A DNA stretch of 60,045 nt from ANME-2 cluster archaeon (GCA_014237145.1 JAAXOC010000007.1:1-60045); one strand, 5' to 3'. Numbered from the stretch's first letter, positions 44,962-54,617 are shown. The notes: generated from the sequence alone by a model not told the origin. Translations and numbers: made by a program.

Positions 44962-45519
44962 TCAGCGTTCGTATTTTCCTATCATCTCTCCCTGTGCCAG
45001 GATGTGCCCCGACATCGTGGCCTCAAGCTGGGATTTGGTAGCGCCGCTCTTTAAGCTGAGTGTAGTATCCAGGGCATACACTTTGAAGAAATACCTGTGT
45101 ACCGTGCCCGGCGGCGGGCAGGGTCCGTTATAGCCGATCTTGCCAAAGTCGTTATTACCTTGCAGGCTGCCGTCGTCCAGGGTCTTGTTCTTTGGTACAC
45201 CCAGGGGCAGTCCAGTGCTGTTGGCAGGAATGTTATAGATCACCAAGTGGACCCAGGTTTTGCCGGGGGCGTTCGGGTCGTCCACTATCATGGCGATGGA
45301 CTGTGTGCCTGCGGGGACGGTGTCCCAGGACAGGTCGGGTGATACATCACTGCCATCACATGTGTATTCGGACGACAACATACCCCCGTTCTCAAATACG
45401 TCTGACGAAATCGATATTACATCCATATTTATCTCCTCCCCCACAGTCAATTCAACTGGCTCACTGGCTATGCATCCTGAAATAAGTACCAGCAGCACAA
45501 GAATAAAAAATATCCTCAC
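44962..45519 (-). CDS. PEBP/YbhB-like lipoprotein, intact copy
   Basis: 185 aa. Lipoprotein signal LVLLVLISGC (Cys near 17). The PEBP core has CDGSDVSPDLSWDTVPAGTQS, DDPNAPGKTWVHLVIYNIP and GYNGPCPPPGTVHRYFFKVYALD, including the ligand-site Asp-Pro and His residues. PEBP-fold proteins bind phosphate-containing ligands; the cargo here is unknown. It follows a purB 3'-end copy. Two frameshifted paralogues lie at 37840 and 40366. Confidence 0.88.
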   Translation of the reverse strand: MRIFFILVLLVLISGCIASEPVELTVGEEINMDVISISSDVFENGGMLSSEYTCDGSDVSPDLSWDTVPAGTQSIAMIVDDPNAPGKTWVHLVIYNIPANSTGLPLGVPKNKTLDDGSLQGNNDFGKIGYNGPCPPPGTVHRYFFKVYALDTTLSLKSGATKSQLEATMSGHILAQGEMIGKYER

Positions 45520-45557
45520 GATGAAATCCTCCCTTACCAGACTTTCCTTTTCAAGTA

Positions 45558-46052
45558 TTAATGCTTACCCTTCAACCGCTCCACCACAGCCTCAACCTGC
45601 TCCACAGCAGTCCCGATATACCCCTCCGGGTCCATAACACCCTCAATCTCCTCAGCACTGATAAACTCAGTCACCTCAGGCTGCGACATCAGTACCTCCT
45701 TCATATGCCTGCCCGACTCGCGGGCCTCCATGGTACTGGTCCTCACAATCTCATGTGCCTCCTGCCTGCCCAGAATCCGCTTAGCCAGCTCGATCATCAC
45801 AGCCTCAACCATGTTCAGCCCTCCCATAAGTTCCAGATTGCGACTGATATTCTCATGATAGAAACGCAGGTTTGCAATAATATCCTCAGCCAGTTTCAGG
45901 ATATGGTCTGTCAGTACGCAGGTCTCGGGAAAGATCACACGCTCACTTGAACTGTTGGTCAGGTCCCGCTCATCCCACAGCGTATTGTTCAGCAGTTCAG
46001 GCTCAACCATTGCCCTGACTATCCGGGCCAGACCGCATACCTGCTCACTCTG
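45558..46052 (-). pseudogene. displaced 3' half of purB
   Basis: About 495 bp with roughly 90% identity by eye to the end of purB at 47613-48110 and the same frame, from GLARIVRAMVEPELLNNTL to EAVVERLKG, ending at a stop. Similarity stops sharply at about 46052, where sequence of the ATPase region begins. The first two thirds of the enzyme are missing. The longest ORF, from an internal start at 46010, is 150 aa. Confidence 0.88.
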
Positions 46053-46055
46053 AAA

Positions 46056-47387
46056 TCAATATAACACACTTAGCATCCAGAACCAGATTGGGCGCACATG
46101 AATACGTATCCCGTCCTGTATAATATCATCATATTCACTATCGGTCAGTATCAAACTATCTTCAAGTCCATATTGTTGAGCTGCATCTGACAGAGCATTG
46201 ATCTCTCTTTTTTGAGTTTTAGGATCTGCAAGTGATTCTGTGACCTGTATGGCGTTGGTTATGTCCAATCCTTCTTTTATTAAAAAATCACATTCAACTC
46301 CAGTTCTGGAATTTTTGTGGTAATAGATATCGCTGTTCCTTCTTTTAAGTTCAATAAACACGGTATTTTCAAGGAGACGACCATAATTCCTGGAAAATCT
46401 GAATCCTGCTGAACACGCAAGTCCAGTATCTAAACAGTATGTTTTTGACTTGGTTTTGATCTGTTCTTTATAAGAGTATGAATACTGTCTTAAATAGAAG
46501 AAAAGATACGCCTGTTCAAGGTCAAAGAGGTATTCCTGTATAGTATTAACAGAAGAATTGAATGTCTTTGCCAAGTTGTTTATGGAATATGTCTTTGCAG
46601 TGTTTGTTGCCAGAAATATTGCCATTTCTTTTACCAATCTGGCATTCCTTATGTTAAAACGCACAACTATATCCTTAAATATTATATTTTCAATATATTC
46701 ATTCAGCCTGCCATATGGCTTTGTTTCATCAAGGAACTCCGGTATTGAACCAAAATCTACATACATATTGAACAACTGTTTTATCTCATTTTTCTGAGAT
46801 TCAAGAGTGAAATATGAACTTGCGTTTATTTTCACATTATGATAGTGGAGATATTCTCCAAATGAAAAAGGATATACAGTCAATGTTGAGGTCCTGCCTG
46901 TCACTAGTGTCCCAAGCTCCTTTGACAATAGTTTTGAATTTGAACCGGTTATGATGAATTTTATTTTTACTTTTGCATCCCTGTCATATTCTGTTCGCAA
47001 GAAATGTTCAAAACCCCCTATATTCTGTATTTCGTCTATGAAAAAGTAGATATTCTTTTTTGGATTTATATTCTCTTTATACGTTTCAAGTACTGCACTT
47101 AAAAGTTCAAGTGAATGGTGGGGATACAGCCTGTAATCCTCAAGATTCAGGTATAATACCTGTTCTCTGCCGATCCCTTTCTCTATCATCTTACTGATTG
47201 TCTGTTTTAATAATACTGTTTTTCCGGTCCTTCTTGGACCTGTTATAATGGTTATTGATTTTGAATAGAGCAAATCTTTCATCCTGACCATGTAATGCTC
47301 TCGTTCGATATACTCTTCATTAGTAAAATCTTTGAACCAGTAATTCTGGTCTCTCAGGATTTCAAATATCAGGCTCTTTTTAAGCAT
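46056..47387 (-). CDS. P-loop ATPase with DUF4143-type C-terminus
   Basis: 443 aa from the ATG at 47387, chosen because a TTTAAATAAT TATA box (about 47408-47417) lies 25 bp upstream; an in-frame GTG at 47396 exists. Walker A is GPRRTGKT, Walker B is YFFIDEIQ, ITGSNSKLLS is the sensor, and VTGRTSTLTVYPFSFGEYL the family's signature stretch. A winged helix leads to GVECDFLI...AIQVTESL, nuclease-like. Sits between intact purB and the displaced purB tail, as the ATPase at 2308 sits between isomerase copies. Three operator-like sites lie upstream. Confidence 0.82.
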   Translation of the reverse strand: MLKKSLIFEILRDQNYWFKDFTNEEYIEREHYMVRMKDLLYSKSITIITGPRRTGKTVLLKQTISKMIEKGIGREQVLYLNLEDYRLYPHHSLELLSAVLETYKENINPKKNIYFFIDEIQNIGGFEHFLRTEYDRDAKVKIKFIITGSNSKLLSKELGTLVTGRTSTLTVYPFSFGEYLHYHNVKINASSYFTLESQKNEIKQLFNMYVDFGSIPEFLDETKPYGRLNEYIENIIFKDIVVRFNIRNARLVKEMAIFLATNTAKTYSINNLAKTFNSSVNTIQEYLFDLEQAYLFFYLRQYSYSYKEQIKTKSKTYCLDTGLACSAGFRFSRNYGRLLENTVFIELKRRNSDIYYHKNSRTGVECDFLIKEGLDITNAIQVTESLADPKTQKREINALSDAAQQYGLEDSLILTDSEYDDIIQDGIRIHVRPIWFWMLSVLY

Positions 47388-47420
47388 CAATATCACATAG
47401 CAACAAAATTATTTAAACTT

Positions 47421-47502
47421 TATCACTATACTGATATATTTAATTTTGATTTGCATCACCATAGTGATACAAAATATGATAAATCATATCAACATAGTGA
47501 TA
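47421..47502. promoter_or_regulatory. three 16-bp operator-like palindromes at exact 33-bp spacing
   Basis: Sites begin at 47421 (TATCACTATACTGATA), 47454 (CATCACCATAGTGATA) and 47487 (TATCAACATAGTGATA). Each is a near-palindrome around TATCACTATNGTGATA, and centres are 33 bp apart, three turns of B-DNA, so all face the same side. The nearest lies just upstream of the ATPase TATA box. Sequence between sites is not conserved, so this is not a simple tandem repeat. The operator role is inferred. Confidence 0.65.
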
Positions 47503-47612
47503 TGATTTGAAAAACCTTTATGTGCAATAAATAGATATTCATCTGCAGTTAGTTTTCTATTAATTGTTATGCAGCAGACTATACTTCATCACTCGCTGTT
47601 TCATATTAATGC

Positions 47613-48944
47613 CTACCCCCTCAACCGAACCACCACAGCCTCAACCTGTTCCACCGCAGTCCCGATATACCCCTCCGGGTCCATAACGCCCTCAATCTCT
47701 CCAGCACTAATAAACTCAGTCACCTCAGGCCGTGACATCAGTACCTCCTTCATGTGCCTGCCAGACTCGCGGGCCTCCATTGCACTGGTCCTCACAATCT
47801 CATGCGCCTCCTGCCTGCCCACACCCCGCTTTGCCAGCTCGATCATCACAGCCTCACCCATATTCAGCCCACCCATTAGCTCCAGGTTGCGCTTGATATT
47901 CTCAGGGAAGAACCTTAGATTTGCAATAATACCCTCAGCCAGTTTCAGGATATGGTCTGTCAGTACGCAGGTCTCGGGAAAGATCACACGCTCGCAGGAA
48001 CTGTTGGTCAGGTCCCGCTCATCCCACAGCGTATTGTTCAGCAGTTCAGGCTCCACCATAGCCCTGACAATTCTGGCCAGACCGCATACTTGCTCGCTCT
48101 TAATAGGATTGCGCTTGTGAGGCATGGTGGACGAACCCACCTGCTTCTTGCCAAAACTCTCCTCTATTTCTGCGATCTCGCTGCGCTGCAGAGAGCGGAA
48201 TTCCACGCATATCTTATCCAGGGTAGTGACCGTGTTTGCCATCCACATCACAAACTCAGCATGCCTGTCCCGCTGTATGATCTGGGTGGACACCTCCACA
48301 CTGCCCAGGCCCAGGTATTCCATAGTACGCCGCTGTACCTCAATACCGTCCGCTCCGAAGGCAGCCTGGGTACCTACAGCACCCGTCATCTGTCCCACTG
48401 CGGCCCTGGGCTCAAGTTCGTCCAGCCTTGTGAGGTGCCTGTCCATTTCGCTGGCCCAGACTGCGAAGCGCAGACCGTAGGTGGTAGGCACTCCTATCTG
48501 CCCGTGTGTCCTGCCGACACAGACCGTGGTTTTGTGCTTATCTGCCATTTCAACAAGAGCATCCCTGACAGCTATGGTCTTGCTGCGCAGCAGGGCTATA
48601 CTTTCCTTTATCTGCAAGGCAAGCTGGGTATCAAGCATATCATTGGAAGTGGCACCGAAATGAACCCATTTACCTGCTGTCCCACACTGCTCTGACATTG
48701 CCATGACCACAGCCATCATATCGTGGTGTATCTCGTCCTCTATCTCATTGACCCGTTCAAGTTTCACACAATCCACTGCTGCTGCAATGGTATCGGCCGC
48801 ATCCCCTGGTATCATGCCCACATCAGCTTCAGCCCTGGCCAGGGCTGCCTCTACCTGGAGTAATTTTATAAGTTTAGATTCCTCACTCCATACCTGCTTC
48901 ATTTCAGCAGTACCGTAACGAAATTCAATTGGATGTATTGCCAT
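47613..48944 (-). CDS. purB: adenylosuccinate lyase
   Basis: 443 aa. Fumarase/aspartase-superfamily signature SSTMPHKRNPIKSE lies at about residues 270-283, with the TSNDMLDT and GRTHGQIGVPTTYG segments holding active-site residues. It acts twice in purine synthesis (SAICAR and adenylosuccinate cleavage). Full length. Its 3' end has diverged from the displaced copies at 45558-46052 and 38432-38515, which may be the original ends. Confidence 0.95.
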   Translation of the reverse strand: MAIHPIEFRYGTAEMKQVWSEESKLIKLLQVEAALARAEADVGMIPGDAADTIAAAVDCVKLERVNEIEDEIHHDMMAVVMAMSEQCGTAGKWVHFGATSNDMLDTQLALQIKESIALLRSKTIAVRDALVEMADKHKTTVCVGRTHGQIGVPTTYGLRFAVWASEMDRHLTRLDELEPRAAVGQMTGAVGTQAAFGADGIEVQRRTMEYLGLGSVEVSTQIIQRDRHAEFVMWMANTVTTLDKICVEFRSLQRSEIAEIEESFGKKQVGSSTMPHKRNPIKSEQVCGLARIVRAMVEPELLNNTLWDERDLTNSSCERVIFPETCVLTDHILKLAEGIIANLRFFPENIKRNLELMGGLNMGEAVMIELAKRGVGRQEAHEIVRTSAMEARESGRHMKEVLMSRPEVTEFISAGEIEGVMDPEGYIGTAVEQVEAVVVRLRG

Positions 48945-49130
48945 TTTTCCTTCACCTGCAACCGGATAACGTGGTTAATTAACATAAATGCTGTCCATTA
49001 ACAAAAAAATCACAGGAATAGCCGATGATTTATATGATTAGGTTTATAAAGTACTACTGCCAAATTTGAAATAAATTTTATCATAAATATCTACAATTTC
49101 AAGTCTGAAAAAAAATATTGACGTGAAATC

Positions 49131-50174
49131 ATGAGGAAAATAAAATTATCTTTCATTTTCATCACAATCATGCTGTGCTTTGTTTCTTCAGCCACAGCCG
49201 ATGATTTACCCAGTGTGACCGCCCTGTTCCAGTTGACCAATAGTTCGATGGAGGAATATGACCCTTCCTGGTCCCCTGATGATTCGGAGCTCGTCTATAC
49301 TGTGGACGGGCGCTATGGCTATGAATTGTGGATTATGGATCTGGACGGTTCCAATCAGGTTATGCATCTCCAAAGTACTGATTGGCTGGGCCAGTCCGAC
49401 TGGGGAGAAAAAGGAATACTATATACCTCCCAGTATTCCTTCAAGCGCGACCGCCACCATGACATTTGGATCGCCGAAGGTGAAGGTGTCATACCCAGGC
49501 AATTAAGCATCAACAAAACCGACCAGCAGAACCCTTCCTGGAACCATAACAATACGAAGATACTTTTCCAGGGCAGGGTCAACTATGATCATGAGATCTG
49601 GACCATGGAGCCTGATACTTCAAACATCACCAGGTTGACCTTTTACCAGGCAATAGTCGAGAAACCAACATGGAGTCCTGATAGTTCCAGGATTGTTTAT
49701 TCATTCAATGGCGATCTCTGGGTAATGAACGCTGACGGCTCTAATAATATCCAGCTTACCAATGACAGTTATGAACAACTCGACCCGGCATGGAGTCCCT
49801 GCGGAAAATGGATCGCCTATTCCTCTAATGAGAACGGCGATTTTGACATACGTATTATCAGGCCGGACGGTAATAATAATACGACCCTGATCCAGGAATC
49901 CAGGGACCAGACCCAGCCTGACTGGAGCCATGACGGTACAAAGCTGGCATACACCACGTACCAGGACCTGAACTTGGATGTATGGGCTGCAGCCATATAT
50001 ATAGATCCTGAAAACTACACACCACCCACGCCCACACCATTAAAGACCCAGATCGTGATAGATGAGGAGGCAGAAAGCAACATTTCCAGATTGGTGATCC
50101 TGGGAGGCGCAATTGTAATCCTGGTCATAATAGTATTTATAAGCAAGATAATTAAGGGAATGAGAAAAAAGTAG
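49131..50174 (+). CDS. secreted, membrane-anchored TolB-like beta-propeller protein
   Basis: 347 aa. An N-terminal signal peptide (LSFIFITIMLCFVSSATA) precedes repeated propeller blades marked PSWSPDDSELVY, PTWSPDSSRIVYS, PAWSPCGKWIAYSS and PDWSHDGTKLAY. A Pro/Thr linker leads to one C-terminal membrane segment (LVILGGAIVILVIIVFI) and a basic end. This suggests an exported protein held at the outer membrane face. Ligand unknown. Divergent from purB. Confidence 0.8.
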   Translation: MRKIKLSFIFITIMLCFVSSATADDLPSVTALFQLTNSSMEEYDPSWSPDDSELVYTVDGRYGYELWIMDLDGSNQVMHLQSTDWLGQSDWGEKGILYTSQYSFKRDRHHDIWIAEGEGVIPRQLSINKTDQQNPSWNHNNTKILFQGRVNYDHEIWTMEPDTSNITRLTFYQAIVEKPTWSPDSSRIVYSFNGDLWVMNADGSNNIQLTNDSYEQLDPAWSPCGKWIAYSSNENGDFDIRIIRPDGNNNTTLIQESRDQTQPDWSHDGTKLAYTTYQDLNLDVWAAAIYIDPENYTPPTPTPLKTQIVIDEEAESNISRLVILGGAIVILVIIVFISKIIKGMRKK

Positions 50175-50182
50175 ATAAAGGA

Positions 50183-50242
50183 ATTAATTAATATTAATTA
50201 ATATTAATTAATTTTAATTAATTTTAATTAATTTTAATTAAT
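50183..50242. repeat. TTAATTAAT simple repeat between convergent genes
   Basis: A run of ATTAATTAAT and TAATTAATTTT units fills most of the gap between the propeller gene and the end of purL. AT content is almost 100%. T-tracts on both strands could stop transcription of both genes. Confidence 0.7.
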
Positions 50243-52382
50243 CCATCATAAGCCGGGAGAGACTGCTCCTGGCATCTTCGATTTCATCATTTGACAAGTT
50301 CAGGTTACTATTGCGGGTTATAATTGACAGACTATTCCCGCTTGTCTTTCCAAGTACTGTACAATCAATACCTGACATCATATCCAGCACTTTATCAGGT
50401 TCACTGGTGGTGATGACCATCCTGCCGTATGACTCCGAGAACAGGGCATCATCGTCCCTTGCACATATACCTGTAATATCAATTTCTGCGCCTATCTGTT
50501 CAACCATCTCGCACAGCGTAACTGCCAGCCCGCCGTTTGATATGTCATGAGCAGATGTTATAAGACCTGCTTCCACGGCACGTATCAGTGTATCGATGAC
50601 AGTATCAATATTCTCAGGCAATCCGGGCGTAACGCCATTGTTGTCCAGCCCAAGCATGGAATAATACTCACTTGCCCCAAGCTCGTCCTTTGTATCACCC
50701 ACAAGTATCACGGTCTCATCCGGTTGCCGGAAGGTACCTGCAGGAATGGTCCCCAGGTCCCTGACCCACCCGACCATGCCAATGCTTGGTGTGGGTGCAA
50801 TGGCACTCCCAAACTCGTCACTCTCATTGTAGAAAGATACATTTCCACCTACCACAGGCGTCTTCAATTTCCTTGCAGCATCGCCCAGTCCCAATGATGC
50901 CTGCTTGAACTGGTAAAATATCTCAGAGCGCTCAGGGTTCCCGAAGTTCAGGCAGTCCACCAGTGCTATGGGTCTGGCTCCCACAGCAGCAAGGTTCATG
51001 GCATTCTCTATAACTGTACCAGCCCCGCCGTTGTAGGGGTCAGCCTCAACATGGGCAGGATTGCAGCCGCAGGACAGGGCAAGTCCCTGGGTATCATCAA
51101 TGATCCGCAGTACACCTGCGTCCATACCCGGCCTGATCAAGGTGCGCAACTGCACTTCATGGTCATACTGCCTGTATACCCACTCCTTGGAAGCGATATT
51201 GGGTCTGGCGAGCAGTTTTAAGATGATGTCCTTTATATCTTCAGACACGGGCGGTTTTTCAGCATTCCTCTCAACAGCAGGCGGTATAAAGTCCATCTCG
51301 GACGTGGGTGCGCCGCCGCACAGGAACAGTATTGGCATATCTGCTACTATTTCGCCCTTATACTTAACCACATACTGGGTTTCCTGTGTGAGTTCACCTA
51401 TCAGGTTGGCCTTGAGGTCGTATTTGTCTGCTATTGCCAGCACCTTATCTACATTACCGGGCTCTACTTCCAGTACCATGCGCTCCTGGGATTCTGATAT
51501 CATTATCTCAAAAGGTGTCAGGGTCTCATCTCTCAGGTGAACATTATCAGCAATAATATGAGCGCCCAGTTCGCCATTGGCTGCCATCTCGCTGCTGGCT
51601 CCTACCAGACCTGCGGCTCCAAGGTCACGACATGCCAGTACCAATCCCATATCAATGGCTTCAAGAGTGGCTTCCATGACAAGTTTCTCTGCGAACGGGT
51701 CGCCTATCTGGACACTGTGCCGTTCCTCTGATTCCGATTCCTCGCTTAAGTCCCTTGATGCAAAGGACGCACCGCCCATCCCGTCCCTGCCAGTGGACGA
51801 ACCCATTAGCACCAGCTTGTTGCCAGCCTTCTGGGCAGTGGCAGTAACGATCTTATCCTCGCGGGCCAGGCCTACACATACCACATTCACCAGAGGGTTA
51901 CCGCTAAAACTTTCATGGAAATATGCCTCTCCCCGCACCACAGGTACGCCAATACAGTTCCCGTACCCTGCAATGCCCATTATCACATGCTCGAAAAGAT
52001 ACCTGTTCTTTTCATTGTCGAGCGGCCCGAAATACAAGGGGTCCATCAGGGCTATGGGCCGTGCACCCATGGAAATGATATCCCGCACGATCCCACCCAC
52101 ACCTGTGGCTGCACCATTATAGGGGTCAACATATGATGGGTGGTTATGGCTCTCCATCCCAATGGCCATTACCCAGCCGTCCTCAAGGCGGACAATAGCG
52201 GCATCGTCCCCTGGACCGATGATGACCCGCTCACCTGTAGTGGTAAAGGTTTTCAATATAGCTGAGCTGGAACGATACGAGCAGTGTTCGCTCCACAGGT
52301 TCAAAAAACAGCCCTGTTCAACTTCGGTGGGCTCCCTGCCCAGTCGCTCGGCAATCTTCTTATAATCATCCTCAGGTAACAT
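50238..52382 (-). CDS. purL: phosphoribosylformylglycinamidine synthase, small PurL
   Basis: 714 aa, the small form without fused glutaminase, so it needs PurQ and PurS from elsewhere. Seen: [12 protein letters not shown] near the N-terminus, [35 protein letters not shown], then a second AIR-synthase-like half with [32 protein letters not shown] and THDISNGG-like [11 protein letters not shown]. It makes FGAM in purine synthesis. With purF and purB, three purine genes in one window, but not in one operon. Confidence 0.95.
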   Translation of the reverse strand: MLPEDDYKKIAERLGREPTEVEQGCFLNLWSEHCSYRSSSAILKTFTTTGERVIIGPGDDAAIVRLEDGWVMAIGMESHNHPSYVDPYNGAATGVGGIVRDIISMGARPIALMDPLYFGPLDNEKNRYLFEHVIMGIAGYGNCIGVPVVRGEAYFHESFSGNPLVNVVCVGLAREDKIVTATAQKAGNKLVLMGSSTGRDGMGGASFASRDLSEESESEERHSVQIGDPFAEKLVMEATLEAIDMGLVLACRDLGAAGLVGASSEMAANGELGAHIIADNVHLRDETLTPFEIMISESQERMVLEVEPGNVDKVLAIADKYDLKANLIGELTQETQYVVKYKGEIVADMPILFLCGGAPTSEMDFIPPAVERNAEKPPVSEDIKDIILKLLARPNIASKEWVYRQYDHEVQLRTLIRPGMDAGVLRIIDDTQGLALSCGCNPAHVEADPYNGGAGTVIENAMNLAAVGARPIALVDCLNFGNPERSEIFYQFKQASLGLGDAARKLKTPVVGGNVSFYNESDEFGSAIAPTPSIGMVGWVRDLGTIPAGTFRQPDETVILVGDTKDELGASEYYSMLGLDNNGVTPGLPENIDTVIDTLIRAVEAGLITSAHDISNGGLAVTLCEMVEQIGAEIDITGICARDDDALFSESYGRMVITTSEPDKVLDMMSGIDCTVLGKTSGNSLSIITRNSNLNLSNDEIEDARSSLSRLMMD

Positions 52383-52422
52383 TTTAGGTCTCTCTTGTTC
52401 GTGTAAAATTATTGTTCAATTG

Positions 52423-52983
52423 TTATTTCTTATGCACAAGTCTCATAACATCGTGCTGGGTAACCACACCCACTACCTTGCCCATATCCATCACAAGCAC
52501 AGCCGGGCTCTGTTCAAGCAGGTGTGAGATGATACTTACAACTGTATCCTTTGAGACAGTGGAAAATGAACTGCCCATAATATCACTGACCTGCATATTG
52601 GATAGTTTATCAGTATCGCTTTCGGTCATGTAATGAACAACCGTATCAGAAGAGATGCTGCCCACCGGTACACCGTTCTCTATAACAGGCACCTGGGAGA
52701 AACCTTCACTCTCCATGATATCAACAGCTTCTTCCACAGACGAACCTGGATTGGTATGTATCACAGGAGAATGCATAATATCCCCTGCCAGTATCCTCTT
52801 TTTTTCAGTGATATCAAAAGCATCGAATATCTTGGTCAATGTAGAAAGCCTTGGATCCACATCACCTGCTTCGATCCTGGCTATCAGGGGCTGGCTCACA
52901 CCTGCAAGTTTGGCAAGTTCGTTCTGGGTCAGGTTGAGACCGACCCTGCGCTTTTTTATATCTCCAGGCGTAGGTAGGAACAT
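52423..52983 (-). CDS. HTH transcriptional regulator with two CBS domains
   Basis: 186 aa from 52983; an ATG two codons earlier is possible. An N-terminal Cro/C1 HTH (IKKRRVGLNLTQNELAKLAGVSQPLIARIEAGDVDP) is followed by a CBS pair (MHSPVIHTNPGSSVEEAVDIMES; MGSSFSTVSKDTVVSIISHLLEQ) that usually senses adenosine nucleotides or SAM. Placed next to purL, so purine control is an attractive guess. An inverted repeat lies upstream. Confidence 0.88.
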   Translation of the reverse strand: MFLPTPGDIKKRRVGLNLTQNELAKLAGVSQPLIARIEAGDVDPRLSTLTKIFDAFDITEKKRILAGDIMHSPVIHTNPGSSVEEAVDIMESEGFSQVPVIENGVPVGSISSDTVVHYMTESDTDKLSNMQVSDIMGSSFSTVSKDTVVSIISHLLEQSPAVLVMDMGKVVGVVTQHDVMRLVHKK

Positions 52984-53031
52984 GGTCATACACTTCTTTG
53001 AAAAGGATAAACAAAATATATAACTCAGGGT

Positions 53032-53057
53032 AATATCAATTTATCGATATTGATATT
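53032..53057. promoter_or_regulatory. AATATCAAT/ATTGATATT inverted repeat
   Basis: 9-bp perfect arms (53032-53040 and 53049-53057) around an 8-bp centre TTATCGAT. It lies about 50-75 bp upstream of the HTH-CBS gene. It may be an autoregulatory site; the protein's Cro-type HTH would bind such a site as a dimer. Inferred. Confidence 0.4.
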
Positions 53058-53091
53058 CCTGTATCGTACAGTATGAATCAGGTATTCACAG

Positions 53092-53334
53092 TTAAGACTT
53101 TTCCATCCGGATAATTTCGTACATTCCCCCCCCATATAAAATAATACTCTTCTCAAATCCGATCATGATCATTTCAATGCTATTATTCTCGGATTCCAGT
53201 TCCACTATCCTTTCATGTGTCCTGTTGGTCATGTTCATCTCAACTGATCTGTCATCAGACTTTAATCCCTGGTCGTAGGCTTCTTCAAAAGCTTCTCTTG
53301 AAAAACCCACAATATTTTCCATATAATTGAACAT
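53092..53334 (-). CDS. small conserved-looking hypothetical protein
   Basis: 80 aa. It contains MNMTNRTHERIVELESENNSIEMIMIGFEK then YGGGMYEIIRMEKS. No family recognised. It starts 15 bp after the P-loop gene's end on the same strand, so it is probably its operon partner. An internal ATG at residue 5 may be the real start. Confidence 0.55.
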   Translation of the reverse strand: MFNYMENIVGFSREAFEEAYDQGLKSDDRSVEMNMTNRTHERIVELESENNSIEMIMIGFEKSIILYGGGMYEIIRMEKS

Positions 53335-53349
53335 TGTACCGCTATACCA

Positions 53350-54516
53350 CTATTCGTTCAAACCCTGGGCAGCCTTAAATTCCTGGTAGGCCTCAAACAT
53401 TATCCGGTCGAGTTCCTCTATCCTCTTTGGTTCTGACGATTCTATATTACCGTCAGTATCCACTACAGTAACGATAATTCCAAACCGATCAGCAGCTGCT
53501 TTATCAGCAACGGACACTAATCCGGTATCATCCTCTTCGGAAATGTAATCAAGGTTCATGTTTGCGAGTTGCTTGAATCCCACCTCAAGTTGCAATTCTG
53601 GTGTGAAGGAGTGTATGACTTCCACCTTTCCTTCCAGGTTGCTCTTATAGGTCTGGTACATATGCCGGCTCTGCCTGTACCCTACATATATTTCCAGCAG
53701 TGTTACACCGATCATGGAATTCTCATGTTTTCCCACAACAAGATCGCTGATGATCTTTTGCTCGCCGTCATCAGTATGCATGACCAGAAAACCGGACTCC
53801 TTTCCCTCCTCATTGGAGATCTCAACTACCTTAAGCAGGCACTGGCCAATGGTCATATCCCGGGTAGGTAATATCCGGTCAAAATCCTTCACAGTCCTTG
53901 AGAACTGGCTATCATCGTAGTTTCCTACCCCCTCCCGGTTCAATATATCCAGGACCTTAGCACCCTGGATACCCAACAGATTGGACTTTATGCCATACTG
54001 TTTTTCCTTTTTCAGTAGTTCTTCCAGCCTGTCTTTGGCATCCATATGGCGCTGAAGCCTGCGCCTCACCAGTATATCTTCATCAGCAATGATCTCGATC
54101 TGCTTTGGTTTAACCCCTATTTGGTCTGCCAACTTTGATATCTCATTGAATAAGTGCTCTTCACCTAGTTCCATTACATCAAAGACATCTTCAATGATGT
54201 AATTGAGCTTATCCAGCATTTTCACATCCACATATATGGGATCATCCCCATCAAAGATCGGAAGCTTGCGCCGTTCTACAATCTCCTGTTCCATTTTATC
54301 TGTTATATCCTTCCGGATAATTATTACTGGCTGGGCAGAACGTGCCCGTCCCTCATAGATGGCACCAACATTCTCATCTGCCATTCCGACACTGAGAGTG
54401 GTCTTGCCGCCACCCTGCGGACCGGTAAGGTACAATATAGGATTATCTGCCAGTTCCTTTCTAAGTATCTCGGTCAATTCATCTTTTGTGTGTTTTGATG
54501 TGTCAAGCACGTTCAA
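53350..54516 (-). CDS. P-loop NTPase of unknown family
   Basis: 388 aa. The N-terminal LYLTGPQGGGKTTLS is a clear Walker A (residues about 28-42). No obvious Walker B aspartate pair can be placed with confidence. A long charged helical part follows (RRRLQRHMDAKDRLEELLKKEK), then a beta-rich region with GFLVMHTDDGEQKIISDLVVG. I do not recognise the family. Appears to be a housekeeping archaeal gene by composition and placement. It precedes the 80-aa protein. Confidence 0.65.
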   Translation of the reverse strand: MNVLDTSKHTKDELTEILRKELADNPILYLTGPQGGGKTTLSVGMADENVGAIYEGRARSAQPVIIIRKDITDKMEQEIVERRKLPIFDGDDPIYVDVKMLDKLNYIIEDVFDVMELGEEHLFNEISKLADQIGVKPKQIEIIADEDILVRRRLQRHMDAKDRLEELLKKEKQYGIKSNLLGIQGAKVLDILNREGVGNYDDSQFSRTVKDFDRILPTRDMTIGQCLLKVVEISNEEGKESGFLVMHTDDGEQKIISDLVVGKHENSMIGVTLLEIYVGYRQSRHMYQTYKSNLEGKVEVIHSFTPELQLEVGFKQLANMNLDYISEEDDTGLVSVADKAAADRFGIIVTVVDTDGNIESSEPKRIEELDRIMFEAYQEFKAAQGLNE

Positions 54517-54617
54517 TGGAATTACCCCTTGGGATTTTATGGTCTGGTAGCTTGTAGAGCTTTCCTGTAATTAAGAATAACGGTCTTCATTTAACAATAA
54601 ATTCGCGAAAAATACTT

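Noticed and set aside
47421-47502. CRISPR or plasmid iterons
   Set aside because: Only 16 bp is conserved per unit, the sites are near-palindromes, there are only three, and a promoter lies beside them; no rep gene is present.
47952-48695. 247-aa plus-strand ORF opposite purB
   Set aside because: Antisense shadow of purB, which has the fumarase signature.
50183-50242. Replication origin in the AT repeat
   Set aside because: No origin-recognition-box repeats and no orc1/cdc6 gene nearby; the repeat is a simple sequence between convergent genes.
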